A stretch of DNA of 64,000 nt from Phymorhynchus buccinoides (taxonomy: Eukaryota > Mollusca > Gastropoda > Neogastropoda > Raphitomidae): assembly GCA_017654935.2 (NCBI GenBank), contig CM065683.1, positions 5,751,247 to 5,815,246 of the forward strand, written 5' to 3'. This document shows, piece after piece, positions 33,701 through 47,255 of the stretch (positions are counted from its first letter, which is position 1; each line of letters begins with the position of its first letter). Under the pieces are notes generated by a model. The model was not told the origin of the DNA, made no database searches, and saw only the letters and a program-made list of their open reading frames with translations. Both the position numbers and the translations under genes were made by a program.

Positions 33701-36700
33701 CTTAGAATACAGCAACTGTATATGGCATCCTAACCTAAAAAGACAATCAATAGCAACTGAAAAAGTTCAGAGAAGAGCCACGAAATTAGTTAAAGCATGT
33801 AAAAACATGTCTTGTGAGGAACGTTTAGACTTTCTAGAATTACCATCCTTAAAAGGAAGAAGGCTGAGGGAATCTAATTCAAGTATATAAAATTGTACAT
33901 AATCTTGATTATGTAAATTTTAATGACTTTTTCATGAAAAGTACAATAGATAAAACAAGAAATAGTGATGGTAAGTTGTTTCTTAACAGATCCAATACTA
34001 ACACCCGCAAACTGTTTTTTTACTAACCGTGTTGTTACTTTTTGATTAGTTTTATTTTAAGGAGACGCAAACCACTTTAATAAAAACATAAAAATTCAAA
34101 AAAAAAATTCATTCAGACAAAAGTAAAAGTGCCGCGAGGCCTATAAATAGCTCTAATCTACCTACCTACCTACCTCTAGATCTATTAACAAAGCATGCAA
34201 ACCATGATGCACACAAGCTACAAAGTATTTACAAAATCGATAACAATCTGCATCGGTTAATTGTGCAGGCTGCTGCCAGAGTTTCCATGCTGGCTTCTGA
34301 TCAAGGTCAAGACGAAAACATGCACACCATGGCACATACAAACGACATGTACACACTATAGATTACACGCTGCATCTGTTAATTTCATAGGCTGCTGCCA
34401 GAGTCTCCACGCTGACTTCTGATCAAGGGCAAGACGATTACCATCAACACAAAACGCACACTGTGACATACACAAACGAAATAATATAGGCTTAGATTAC
34501 AAGTTGCATCTCATGACCATACCGGCTGCTGTCAGAGTCTCTGAGTGGGCTTCTGATACATGGTAAGATGTAAACATGCTCACCATGGCACATGCAAACG
34601 ACATGTACAGACTATAGATTACACGTTGCATCTGTTAATTTCGCAGGCTGCTGCCAGAGTCTCCACGCTGGCTGCTGATCAAGGGCAAGACAAAGGCGGC
34701 TATCAAAGTGCTGCAGAAGGTGGCTGAAGTCAACAAAACCTCATTCTCCCCCACGTCAGACTGCGTGGCCCAGTGTCAGGAGCAGCTGAAAGAAGAAGGG
34801 GGTGGAGGCACTCGGATAATGACCATGTTTCTGCAGCTGATAAAATCTCCAACTATGCTGGTGGTTATGGTCATCGTGACCTTTAATTGGTAAGTCGTAC
34901 ATGATCTTATGCAGCCTATAATTTAACATTATTCGTATCTGCCCTAGCCCCAACCCCATACCTAAACAAAACAAGGTTTGGGTGGATTGGGTAAGGTGAA
35001 AGGAGATCTATGATGCGACAGGGATCAAAACAGGGACGTTTCTACTTTTAAGCTAATAAAATGTTACCTCTAAGCGACGACTTCACTTCATAGATGTAGG
35101 CTACTCCTTACTGTGCACATTCTCATTGACTTGTCCACTGTTGCTCAAGGTTCCCAAGATATTATAGCGTGTTATATAATTCATACCGATAAGATAAAAA
35201 AAATAGTTTTAGAGCATAAGCGCATAAACGCATGCCAGTACCAGTAGCACATATACAGACAATAAAACATACCGGGAACTGTAGGCAAAGCCTTCGTTTC
35301 AGTCACAATGTACTCTTTTTTTTACAAACCGAATTGGAAGTAGACCTATATTATGGGCTTCCCAGTGTCTGCTATAATTTCCTCCTATGCAGAGGCTGTC
35401 ATTGTGTCAATTCTTTCTAGTTCGTTTTTGCTTTTCTATCATCATAATTATTGATTATTCCAAAAACATCGGGACTTTCCTGGTATTGCAAAGCATCCCA
35501 AATGACCACCTGTTCTTGGTCGGAGGACGTTAAACGGACTTTCGTTCATTTTCTTCTTTTTTTCTCCTGCAGGTGTGTCGTGTCCATGACGTACTACGGA
35601 CTGTCTCTGAACGTGGGTAACCTCGGAGGCAGTCTGCGGGTCAACTTCTTCCTGTCCAGCACAGTGGAGATAATTGGCTACATCCTGGCCTGGGTCCTGC
35701 TGGAGCGCCTGGGGAGGAAACGATCTCACTGCTGCTTCCTCCTGACTGCTGGGCTGTCCTGTCTGGCCACCATCCTCACCATGTCTCTGGGAGGGAAAGG
35801 TACCGTCGTTGTGTCCTTTGGAGGAGGCATCTTAGGAGGGAAAGGTACCGTCGTTGTGTCCTTTGGAGGACATCCAGTCATTGCATCTTAGGAGGGAAAG
35901 GTACCGTCGTTGTGTCCTTTGGAGGACATCCAGTCATTGCATCTTTAGGAGGGAAAGGTACCGTCGTTGTGTCCTTTGGAGGACATCCAGTCATTGCATA
36001 TTTAGGAGGGAAAGGTGCCTTCATTGTGTCCTTTGGAGGACATCCAGTCATTGTATCTTTAGGAGGGAAAGACAGGCCTACAGTCTTTGCGTCCGTAGAA
36101 TTTACAGGTAAGCTTACAGTAATTGTGTCTGGGGGGTTTGTTGGGGAAAGTACAGTCATTGTGTTTCTAGGAAGGAAAGGTGCCTTCATTGTGTCCTTTT
36201 GAGGAAATCCAGTCATTGTATCTTTAGGAGGGAAAGGTGCCTTCATTGTGTCCTTTTGAGGAAATCCAGTCATTGTATCTTTAGGAGGGAAAGACAGGCC
36301 GTTGCATCCGTAGAATTTACAGGTAAGCTTACAGTAATAGTGTCTGTTTTTTGTGTTGGGGAAAGTAGAGTCGTGTTTCTAGGAAGGAAAGGTGCCTTCA
36401 TTGTGTTTCTTTTTCTGACTGTACACTAATTTGTGCTCACCTGTCCCCATTCGCTACAGGCTCCCCCTCCCTGTCTCCTCCCACCCCTGACTTTATCCCT
36501 TCCTGATCCCAATCTGCTATTCTCCTCTCAGCTGTTGACACGGAACCGACATTTGAAAGCTTCACATGTCACACTCCTCAGGTCAGAATGTCCTCTTCTT
36601 TTTGTTTATCATCTTGACAAGAAGCCTTGGCAGTCACCATCTTCAACCACCACAGTTAAGCGTTCAATCATTGTGCCACTAAGAATGAAAGTATCATTAT

Positions 36701-39700
36701 TGTGCTGCTTTTACTGGGATAGATACACTCTCAGTCATGAGGAAAGGGAACAGCATATCTCTTGTGAGAGAAAAATGTGTAATCTTTGTGTCTCTAAGAA
36801 TGAAGGTATGATTATTGTGCTTCTTGTACTGGGAAAGATACATTCATGCGTCTCTTAGAGAAAAAGGCACAGCATAACTCCTGTGATAGGAAAAGGCATA
36901 ATCTTTGTGTCTCTAGGGTAGAAAGGTACAGCCTTTTCTGTTCAATCTAAAATAATAAATTAATACTAAATCAGCATAGAAAATAATTTCATAAAAGATA
37001 TTAAAACAGAAAAAAACAATGTCGATAATGCTGTTTTATAGGGACGTCATGCTCACATTGTATCATTTACATGATGAAATTTAACGTCACACGTTCATCT
37101 AGCATTGTGAATAACTCCTAAAGTTATCCAGAACCGCTCTTCTCTTTCTATGTACAGTTTTTATTTAGTCCTGTCTGTAATGTCGTTTGCACATTAATGT
37201 GGACACAGGTTGTTGTTGTTTTGACACAGAGTTGGAGTGGGTGACCATAGCTCTAGCCATGGTGGGCAAGATGGGCATATCAGCCTCCTTCTCTTGCATT
37301 TACATCATCGGTGCCGAGATCTACCCCACTGTCGTCCGAAACTTCGCACTGGCTTTCAGCTCTACTTGCGGACGAATAGGAGGAGTGGTGTCTCCCTACA
37401 TAGCAGACCTGGTACGTACAACACTGCATCATCATATTGACTGTGGTTTGTGTTCTGCCTGTCTGCAGACACTGCTGTCTCATCACTGTTAACTGCTAGC
37501 CACCATAGGAAGGGGCGATCAGACATGTAACAACAAATCATCGTGGATGTTAGTGCTCCCCTATGTAGTAGACAATAGTATGTAGCAAAATGTCATCGTT
37601 GTTGTGCAGTATTCACAAAGAGCCAGAATTGGTATGGATCAGAACTACTTCATTGTGTCATTTCCGCTTTGGTTTGTAGCAAAGTGTAGTGTGAATGAAA
37701 TTCTGCTTAACGTCCCCAGGTCTGGAACAGACACATATATGGGACATTAGTAGATATAAAGATGGTGGGAGCGATCCTGGAGGCAATGCCCGGACGCAGT
37801 GCAACACCAGGAAAGACGCGAATGTTTAACAATACAGATGTATATAAAAACCAAAAGTGTAGTACCTCGCGTTTGCTTTAAATCTGGTATGGAACAAACC
37901 GGTATCAGTGACCTGCTCCAAAATTGTAAGGAGGTCTCGATTTTGTCTCCTTTATGGTATGTTTACTTTTCTGTCTGTCTGTTGGAGTAAAGCTGGTTTC
38001 TTTCTGAAATACCCTTCTTAAAATTACTTCATGTAAAGCCAGTGAGTTCGTTATAAGTATGGCCAGGCATGGTCATATTCAGAGAATTCTCTGAAATCAG
38101 AGAAAAGCTAATGCAGAAAATCAAATGTCAGAAGGGGTTTTAAGCTTGAGGAGATGCCCCTTTCCCCAAGTTTGAACAGTTTTACATATATATCTTCAAG
38201 AGAAATTGCCTACTGATCACCATAAAGGGGTTTTAATCCTTTTACATGTATTACACAAAGAGACATCTCCTGAAACCCTATAATATTTTCAGAGCAAAAT
38301 GTGACTCAGCACCACGAAAGGGACATTAAGTCGCTGGGCTAGTTTCTCACAACAGGCTTGCAAAGTCAAAAATATCGTTTTTTGTCAATTTTGAGTTATG
38401 GGTATATTTGTGTTCTCTAACATACTATATTTCATATTTATAAAGAATAATCTTTTATATGGTCTCTAAATGGTCTTATTAAATATTAAATATAAATTCA
38501 CATAACTCTGGAACGGAAAAAGGTACAAGAATGTTTTTTGTATCTTTAGAAAGAGAATTGTCTGAAGTTTTTTCTCAAATGTGTAATTTTCTCAGAATGG
38601 TCAGTTTGACACTTAATGTCCCTTTCGTGGTGCTGGGTCACAAATGCTTTCCTTCCATTAACATGCCTGAAAAAGGAAAAGGAGACCAATAAAAAGTGAA
38701 TTGAAGGTTTGAACTGCTTCAAATTTTTATTTATTAAAGGGTCTTCACAAGGGGACACGCTCTATTCGGATGCAAAACGCTCTGAAACTGAAACGCCACA
38801 GCATTGTTTTAAAGTATCGATTGGCACAGACTGCAAACTCTATCGCAATTACCTACCTTTTGTGTCTCATTCTTCAAAATACATTGATATGAGCACTCAC
38901 GCATTTCCCCCCAAAAAATCGCAGATCCTCCCGGCCCACCATTGTGCCTCGGCCACAACGTCATTTTCTTTGTGATTATACCGATGGCTTGGAGTCAAAA
39001 CGGACTATCTTTAGATAGTCCATTGACGTATTATTGAACTTATTACAAAAACTAATAACTTGTATATAAAAAAAAAAGACTGCAGAAATATGAAAAGCAT
39101 AACCCACCTTTTTATATTTCTGCAGTCATTGTTTGATACAAGTTATTAGTTTTTTGTAATAAGTCCAATATTACGTCAATGGACTATCTAAATATAGTCC
39201 GTTTTGACTCCAAGCCTTTTTTTTGGACGTCACCCACAGATGCTGGTGTGAAACAGGCAGAGTTATATAAATGACGTATAGCTTTATACCGATTTCACAA
39301 AACTGGAACAAAGCAGACGACCTTCGAGTGAACTGCATTTTGTTGTTGCAAATTATGGCTTATCGGCTCAATTTGTATTGAAGAATGGGACACAAAAGGT
39401 AGGTAATAGCGATAGAGTTCGCACCCTGTGCTTATCATATCCTAAAACCACGCTGTGGCGTTTTTCACAGCGCTTGTGCATCGGAATAGAGCGCTGGACT
39501 GTCCTTTAAAGACACTGACCCACCAAGATCAAGTCCCTTGTGTTTCTTTTCTGGGTAGGTGCGACTCACATACAAATGTCCTCAACTTCAAAGTGAGGCT
39601 GTTCTTCACAGTCTCTGTCTCGTTTTCAATTTGGGGGCATTTGCATGGGAAGTCAGACCTGGTCAAAATAATATTTATTACCAGCGAGAGAGGGGAAACA

Positions 39701-41841
39701 AGTGAAACCCGTGATTTTCACTCACGTATCTGGTGGGTCTTTAAAGTAGTTGTTTTCCCCTCTCAGGGTCTGTACGTAGGAGGGCGGTTCGGTGCCGTTC
39801 TGCCTCTGGTGGGGTTTTAACAGGTAGTTGTTTTCCCCTCTCAGGGTCTGTACGTAGGAGGGCGGTTCGGTGCCGTTCTGCCTCTGGTGGTTTTAAGGTA
39901 GTTGTTTTCCCCTCTCAGGGTCTGTACGTAGGAGGACGGTTCGGTACCGTTCTGCCTCTGGTGGTTTTAAGGTAGTTGTTTCCCCTCTCAGGGTCTGTAC
40001 GTAGGAGGGCGGTTCGGTGCCGTTCTGCCTCTGGTGGTTTTAAGGTAGTTGTTTTCCCCTCTCAGGGTCTGTACGTAGGAGGACGGTTCGGTACCGTTCT
40101 GCCTCTGGTGGTTTTAAGGTAGTTGTTTTCCCCTCGCAGGGTCTGTACGTAGGAGGGCGGTTCGGTGCCGTTCTGCCTCTGGTGGTGTTCGGAGGCAGGG
40201 ATGGCCGTTGCGGCTGGACTGTCCGCCCTCTACCTGCCAGAAACCCTGCACCGAACCCTGCCGGACACGCTGACCGAGGCCGTCACCTTTGTCCAGTGAG
40301 TCAGCCACTGGGGAAATAGAGTTTACGATACTATCAGTATGTCGTTGTTGTCGTACCCTGGCTAAAATACTCCAGCGATCATCTCAACAGCCGAATCACT
40401 TGAACACTATGGTACAAATGCATCAGCTAGGGATGAGAAACATTACCTGTGTTACCGTTTTTTGCTTACCCCGCCACGTGAGCAGCCACACACTCCGTCT
40501 TTGGAGGATTTTGGAGACTGATGATGATTTTTTGCTAGGAGCTAGTCATGGCTTAGGAGCAATCCCTGCATAAGCCATGCAGAACATAGCACCATTTTGA
40601 TGTAGCCATGGTGTTCTAGCCTACGTCAATTGGTCCTGACACAGCCTTAAGTCGAGGCGAACGATCAGTATAAACAATATATATTTTAGCACACAGGCAA
40701 CACATATTATTGTCTTGTACAAAATGAGTCTTTTACCACATACTTTGGAATAGTAATATGGATAGTCTTTTTGTCCTTGCCAGCCCCCCCCCCCCCCACC
40801 CCCCCCCCCCCCACCCCCCCCCCCCCTTTTTTAAACTTGTTGATCCGATTTGGCTGACGATTTCAAGAGAGTTGCAGGACTCTAAGCGATGGCCAGATTT
40901 GCAATATTAATTCAAAGCCGTGAATTCGGCAAAATTTCAATCTTCAATAACTCAAAAAAAGGTGGAACAAAATTCGTTGATATTTTCAGCTGTTTTTTTA
41001 TTTTTACTAAAAGCTATATTTGCTACACCTCTGGTGTAAAAACGAACCAGAGGTACAACCGGAAGTGCCCCAGGTTAGGCTCAGAGAGCTGTCGTTTGGT
41101 TCACAGAATAACCGAAACCGGAAGTGACGTCACTTCAAAAGTCATGGGGATCAGTGTGTTTCTGGGGAGCTGTCGGTGGACGGTCGTGGTGGCAACCTCG
41201 GAGGATGACCTCACTCACGCTAGCTCCGCGACTAAGAGAATAGTGTCGTCAGTAGTGGGGCTTAGTAGGTGGTGTCCTGCGTGTAGGCTCCACTGAACTC
41301 CACCGAAGTGTTTCAGCAGCAGTGCAGTGTCTCCTCGGTTGGTTGCCTCCTGACGGCCTAACAATAGATTCGCTCCCCTTGGACAACTGGTCTCGGTTTC
41401 TGTGACTTGAACAAACCAGGGTGTAGGCTGCGAGTCGGGACTAGGAATGAGCGGCATGGGAGCAACGCCACTGTACTGCCCAGAAGATGGGAAAGCAAAA
41501 AAAGAAAAAAAAGGAATTGACGTCAACCAAACCACGCTATCGGATATTACAGCCCTTTCTTCTGGCCCAGTTCTTTAAAATGTTTGGCGATATGCTAAGC
41601 TGTTTGGAAATTATTCAAATTTATAAAAAATTAGGTTTGCGTCACATTCAGTTACTGGGTTCTATTTTTTCGGATTTCTGGTTTCTTCACCTGTTTTCAA
41701 TGAAATTTGCTTGAACGTTGAAGGACACTATTCTTATGCTAAATGTACATTATCAAATCGATTGGCCACACTGATTGACCACACACACATGCACACGCGT
41801 GCATGCGCGCACATACAGAAGAGAGAGAGCGAAGCGAGAGA

Positions 41842-41892
<51 letters not shown>

Positions 41893-42346
41893 CAGCGAGA
41901 GAGACACATTGAACACTGAAAAACTTTATTAAACAAGGAGAGAGAACTCAAACTCAAACTCAACTCAAAACTCAAACTTTTTAATGATTAGGCCATCTGC
42001 CCGTATCGCATATGGGGAGGGGGGGGATGAGCATATAAATCATAACATAAAACAAAATATATATAGGATAATAGAAAAGAATAAGGAAAGGCGGCATTGC
42101 GAGTAAACATCAAAGAAAACAAGGAGAGAGAGAGAGAGAGAGCGAGAGAGGGAGAGAGAGGGGGGGGGGGGGTAGAGACAAAGAGAGACAGAGAGATGTA
42201 AAGAAGTCATGCCACGATGTATTTTGCCAATTGATTGTCAATACCTTTCACTCTACAGGAATCGCAGTGGTAACACGAACAGAAAGAAGGCAATGAAGGC
42301 TGGTGACGAGAAGGAAGAAGAACAGACGGAGAATTCTTTGCTGTAA
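25374..42346 (+). CDS. SLC22-family transporter gene, copy B (mirror image of copy A)
   Basis: Same ten-exon gene as copy A in opposite orientation: 25374-25511, 27062-27335, 27887-27990, 30175-30329, 31198-31366, 34647-34889, 35573-35799, 37230-37411, 40140-40295, 42259-42346. Transcription of A and B diverges from the centre of the palindrome. Exon 7 has the better end here (GGGAAAG before donor GTACCG, giving GGKELEWVT across the junction). Two exons are damaged: exon 1 has several substitutions and one extra base near its 3' end (…ILYKRRQTLL… in place of …ILSKGMQTML…), and exon 9 has four extra bases after VVFGG. Both lie in stretches that differ densely from copies A and C, so consensus error is more likely than true pseudogenisation. 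Probably the other haplotype of copy A. Confidence 0.9.
28024..28563. mobile_element. Long-armed foldback element 2, mirror
   Basis: Mirror of 17754-18284. Confidence 0.85.
29554..30132. mobile_element. Long-armed foldback element 1, mirror
   Basis: Mirror of 16188-16761. Confidence 0.85.
30890..31215. repeat. ~107-bp tandem repeat on the exon 5 acceptor (right arm)
   Basis: Acceptor-bearing units near 30977, 31081 and 31192; the last is the real exon start. Confidence 0.88.
31563..32050. mobile_element. Foldback element with GGAGCA/TGCTCC subrepeats, mirror
   Basis: Mirror of 14270-14755; the core is a C tract with an altered length. Confidence 0.78.
32052..34100 (+). mobile_element. 5'-truncated LINE, mirror copy
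   Basis: Mirror of 12210-14269 in the right arm, with the same split and an additional frame-breaking deletion after GRRLR. Confidence 0.9.
32573..33311 (+). mobile_element. Probable solo LTR in the LINE (right arm)
   Basis: Begins TGTCACAG, ends CGTGTCA; TAGTG on both sides (32568-32572 and 33312-33316). AATAAA at about 33195. Confidence 0.8.
34260..34690. repeat. ~125-bp tandem repeat on the exon 6 acceptor (right arm)
   Basis: Mirror of 11640-12070; units near 34270, 34391, 34527 and 34649. Confidence 0.9.
35787..36420. repeat. 57-bp minisatellite on the exon 7 donor (right arm)
   Basis: Mirror array with fewer clean units than the left arm. The first unit is fused to exon 7 so that GGGAAAG/GTACCG forms the donor at 35799/35800. 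Confidence 0.92.
38301..38641. mobile_element. MITE, CAGCACCACGAAAGGGAC family, mirror copy
   Basis: Mirror of 7497-7835. Confidence 0.87.
38996..39216. mobile_element. Hairpin MITE, mirror copy
   Basis: Mirror of 6926-7153. Confidence 0.88.
39762..40190. repeat. 73-bp tandem array on the exon 9 acceptor (6 units, right arm)
   Basis: Acceptor-bearing units begin near 39766, 39846, 39921, 39996, 40066 and 40141; only the last continues into the full exon. Confidence 0.93.
41134..41512 (+). mobile_element. Poly-A retroposon, mirror of copy 2
   Basis: Same insertion as 4749-5117 in the right arm, with A-rich tail at 41490-41512. Confidence 0.87.
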
Positions 42347-42398
42347 GAAACCCAGATAGCACGCCGACCGTGGGCCAACGTTAGTCGGACGTCGGGCC

Positions 42399-42933
42399 GC
42401 GCCGGTGTCGTATATAGTAATACTGTCGCCGTGGGATCGTGTCGCAGCGATAGCATTTCACGTGAAATACTGTTGCAGCGATATTATTTTCTGGAAAAAA
42501 CTCCCGCGACAAATTTTCACGAAAAATGTCCTATAAAATATTGTCTCATGCCTTAAAATACTGTCGCTCCACATTTTGCGACATTTTTTGGCGACAAGAC
42601 ACTGTGAAATATTGTAGTCAGTAAATACTGTCGCTTGCGACACATTTCCACGTGAAATGTTGCTGCTAGAGTTAATATTTTCTGTGAAATATGGTCGTAG
42701 CGTTAATATTTCACAGCGACGGTGAAATGCTGTCGCTGCAACACGATTTTATTTTTAGGTAGCGACGCCATTTTATGGACATTTCTTGTGAAATCCTGTC
42801 GCGCTTCAATTTTTTCTAAAATAATGTCGCTCAGCGACACTTTTCCACGAATAAGCTGCAGTATTTCCCCAGGAAAATAACTGTCGTTGCGACACAATTT
42901 TATGAGCGACAGTATTATATACGACACCGGCGC
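42399..42933. mobile_element. Foldback element of iterated palindromes, mirror copy
   Basis: Mirror of 3349-3882; 535 bp. Confidence 0.85.
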
Positions 42934-43196
42934 GTCGGCTCGACGTTGCGCCGATGGGCAAAAATGCGGCTAGCCGACATCGGACATCCGATCATTTACC
43001 GACGACAGCATTTGGGTGGTGTGCTATAAGGGAACAGCGTCAACACTGTCAACATCCTCCAATGCCGCAGCGTAATGGGGCCGGGCAAGCAGCAATTCTC
43101 TGTGGATATCATCCAATCATTGTGCACAATGTAATAGGCACGCATGTTGATAATGATGAATTGTATATAAATTATAGAATATTTTAGCCATCGTTT

Positions 43197-43705
43197 GGTT
43201 TCAAGGTTTCAAGGTTTATTTCTGAAAGCCCCTTGGGGTTACATGGAATAAAAAGAAAAATTGGAAGAAAATGAACGGAAAGAAACAAAATTCAAAATAA
43301 AAGAAATTATAAAGAAAAGAAAAAGACAAACACAAATTACACAGAAAGGGCCTGGCATAAGCAGCTGTCTTGTTACGACAGGCAATGCGGCGAATCACAC
43401 CACATTACATGTGAATGAAACAACAAGAATGTTGCACATCCTACAACAACATCACCAGTCACACAAACTACAATACACTACATTTCACAATGCATCTCTA
43501 TCGCACACGCTAGCCATGTGATCTGTAGTAGTCATTGTGACGCAGCATGTCACAACAGCAAGAAACCTTGATCAAAACGCAGCATAATAATATGACACAA
43601 CTCATCCTCATAGCACACACCAGCGATTCAAACAAATTGTCACAATACATGCTAGAACTCACACGCCAGCCATCAAGCAACAACATGACATATCACAACA
43701 CATGG
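43197..43705 (-). mobile_element. Non-LTR retroposon 3' end, mirror copy
   Basis: Mirror of 2577-3083. Confidence 0.7.
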
Positions 43706-43807
43706 CGCTGATTCATACTACACAGTATTTCCACATAATTATGTCGTTACCCTCTATAAATTTAGAACAGCAAATAATAAAAGAATTGTGGTAAGGTAGG
43801 GAGGAAG

Positions 43808-44245
43808 GTGGTAGAGTGGTTAAGACGTTTGCCTGCCGAATTGTAATTGCGTGACTGGGCACGTGAATGGACACCGGGTTCGGAAATCCCGTCCTCGCCC
43901 TTTTCTTTCTAGTTCGACACGAAAATCGAGCTGAACGTCCAGTCCTTCTTTCGGATGGGGACTTAAAGCTAGTCTGACCCTGCGCTTTACGCCTAAAATC
44001 CCACGGCAGTTGAAAGTCGGTAAGAGCAGGGCAGAATCCCGCTGCCTGTATGGCCAAATTGATAGCTAGGTTTCCCCCAAGTCTGCCCCCCCCCCCCTCC
44101 TCACCCTGCCCCCCCCCAAATTTTTTTTTTTTTTTTAAATTGGGTAGGCACTGCGCTTGCGGCGACGTGCTCTCCAGTGGAAAGCAGCCCGAATTTCACA
44201 GATAAGTCTCTATGACTAGAATATACAAAATACCAAAAAATCTGC
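43808..44245 (+). mobile_element. tRNA-derived SINE (V-SINE-like), mirror copy
   Basis: Same element as 2040-2492. Its B-box region is altered by clustered differences (GGGTTCGGAAATCCC). Confidence 0.8.
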
Positions 44246-44656
44246 CCGTAAATCACTACGTTTTGCTGTACATACCTAGATCGAAAGAATTTGAGAAAAG
44301 TGGGTGATGAAATGAGGTAACCTGTGAATTCTTATTTAATTGTTTGAGCCGAACAAAAGAGGCATCTTCGTCCAGATGGATTGTAGAGGGGAAGTGTTAG
44401 TTTTTTGGCTCGTTTGCCGTTTTCTTGTGTATCCAAGTTGATAAAGGCGCATTCGCCCAAATATCCAGTTGTTTTGTTGTGTCTCTTGTGAATATAATAA
44501 CGTCACTTTACACTTGTGGTGTACTTGTTTGTTTGTTGCATGTTCCAGTGACGTTGCAGTCCGTTTCAGTTTAAAAAAAATCTTCCTGAGTACTTTTTTG
44601 TACGGCCAAATGCTTATAAATTTAAAGCTTCGTTTGCTTCAAGAAATAGGACGCTC

Positions 44657-45040
44657 TTCGGGTCAAAGTCATGGGGATCAGCGTGTTCTGGGGAGCTGTC
44701 GGTGGACGTTCGTGGTGGCGCCCTCGGAGGAGGACCTCACTCACGCTGGGCTCCGCGACTAAGAGAATAGTGTCGTCAGTAGGGGGCTTAGTAGGTGGTG
44801 TCCTGAACAGGCTCCACTGAACTCCACCGAAGTGACTCAGCAGAAGTGCAGTGTCTCCTCGGTTGGTTGCCTCCTGACGGGCCTAACATAGATTTGCTCC
44901 CCTTGGACTGCTGGTTTCGGTTTCTGCGACTTGAACAAACCTGGGGTGTTTAGCTGTGAATTGGGATTCGGAAACGAGCGGCGTGGGAGCAACGCCACTG
45001 TACGGCCCAGAAGATGGGGACAGAAAAAAAAAAAAAAAAA
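44657..45040 (+). mobile_element. Poly-A retroposon, mirror of copy 1
   Basis: Same insertion as 1252-1631 in the right arm; poly-A at 45023-45042, duplication AAGAAATAGGACGCTC on both sides. Confidence 0.9.
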
Positions 45041-45744
45041 AAGAAATAGGACGCTCATAATCGGAATAAACGTTATGAACAGGGTTTTTCCCAGCGTTAA
45101 GTTATATGGACAAAATGTCATATTTCTTATTCTATTGCGCTTTGTTGCAGGTACATTTTGTCCATGGATTTGTTTATCTAGTTTCATATTGTTTGTCTGT
45201 TCTGATAGTGATATCATGGACATCACTCTACTCTGGTGTTTGAATGTTTCATATTGTTTGTCTGTTCTGATAGTGATATCATGGACATCACTCTACTCTG
45301 GTGTTTGAATGTTTCATATTGTTTGTCTATTCTAATAGTGATATCATGGACATCACTCTACTCTGGTGTTTGAATGTTTCATATTGTGTGTGCTTTGCTT
45401 TGCCGGCGGGTGGGTAGCAAAAAATTGTCCCCGTGGGGATACCGGGGGGTCTTCTGATACAAATAGTCCCCCCGCTTTCTGGAAGTTCTGTGCTTGTAGC
45501 TTAACTTCCTCTAATGTGTCACTCCTCTTTGACTCTTCCTTTTCCCCTTTGCTTACTGTCATCTTACTATCTTTCTGCCTTTCCTGTTGATTCTCCTGCC
45601 TTTTTTTGTGGCAAGAAACGCTTTCAAAGAAGATTTCATCCAGCCGAAGTCGGACTTGCTGGGCCTAACTTATTTCTTAGATGCATAACGGCAGCATGAC
45701 GCATCTACGAAGAAGAAGATGATAGGTAATAAACCATTAATTCA

Positions 45745-47255
45745 CTATGAATATCATCCATTGCAGCAGAGTAATGGACAACAATTCACTGTGAATATCA
45801 TCCAGTGCAGCAGAGTAATGGGCAACAACTCACTGTGAATATCATCCAGTGCTGCAGAGTAATGGGCAACAATTCACTATGAATATCAACCATTGTAGCA
45901 GAGTAATGCGCAACAATTCACTATGAATATCAACCATTGTAGCAGATAATGGGCAACAATTCACTATGAAGTAGCAGAGTAATGGGCAACAACTCACTGT
46001 GAATATCATCCAGTGCTGCAGAGTAATGGGCAACAATTCACTATGAATATCATCCATTGCAGTAGAGTAATGGGCAACAACTCACTGTGAATATCATCCA
46101 TTGCAGCAGAGTAATGGGCAACAACAATTCACTGTGAATATCATCCATTGTAGCAGAGTAATGGGCAACAACACTGTGAATATCACTGTGAATATCATCC
46201 ATTGTAGCAGAGTAATGGGCAACAATTCACTATGAATATCATCCAGTGCAGCAGAGTAATGGGCAACAATTCACTATGAATATCATCCATTGTAGCAGAG
46301 TAATGGGCAACAATTCACTGTGAATATCATCCATTGCAGCAGAGTAATGGGCAACAATTCACTGTGAATATCATCCATTGCAGCAGAGTAATGGGCAACA
46401 ATTCACTGTGAATATCATCCATTGTAGCAGAGTAATGGGCAACAACTCACTGTGAATATCATCCAGTGCAGTAGAGTAATGGGCAACAATTCACTGCAGA
46501 GTAATGGGCAACAATTCACTATGAATATCATCCATTGCAGCAGAGTAATGGGCAACAATTCACTGTGAATATCATCCATTGTAGCAGAGTAATGGGCAAC
46601 AATTCACTATGAATATCATCCATTGCAGCAGAGTAATGGGCAACAATTCACTGTGAATATCATCCATTGCAGCAGAGTAATGGGCAACAATTCACTGTGA
46701 ATATCATCCATTGCAGCAGAGTAATGGGCAACAATTCACTATGAATATCATCCATTGTAGCAGAGTAATGGGCAACAATTCACTATGAATATCATCCATT
46801 GCAGCAGAGTAATGGGCAACAATTCACTGTGAATATCATCCATTGCAGCAGAGTAATGGGCAACAATTCACTATGAATATCATCCAGTGCAGCAGAGTAA
46901 TGGGCAACAATTCACTGTGAATATCATCCATTGTAGCAAAGTAATGGACAACAATTCACTGTGAATATCATCCATTGTAGCAAAGTAATGGGCAACAATT
47001 AACTATGAATATCATCCAGCAGAGTAATGGACAGCAGAGTAATGGTAGCAACAATTCACTGTGAATATCATCCATTGTAGCAAAGTAATGGGCAACAATT
47101 CACTGCGAATATCATCCATTGTAGCAGGAGTACATGGGGCAACAATTTCACTGTGGAATATCATCCATTGTAGCAGAGTAAGGGCAACAATTCACTGCGA
47201 AATATCATCCATTGCCGCAGAGTAATGGCAACATGTCTCTATGAACATCATCAAG
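45745..47255. repeat. 44-bp minisatellite (right arm, ~34 copies)
   Basis: Reverse-complement orientation of the array at 1-575. Several units are partly deleted or fused, and the last few (47040-47255) contain many single-base indels, suggesting poor consensus rather than biology. Confidence 0.95.

Larger units (their letters stand above)
23957..46300 (-). repeat. Right arm of the ~22-kb inverted repeat
   Basis: Mirror partner of 1-22306. Alignment starts at ATTCAGTCTACTTAATTAG and runs to the 44-bp minisatellite, which extends to about 47255 here while contig I is cut at the window start. Confidence 0.96.
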
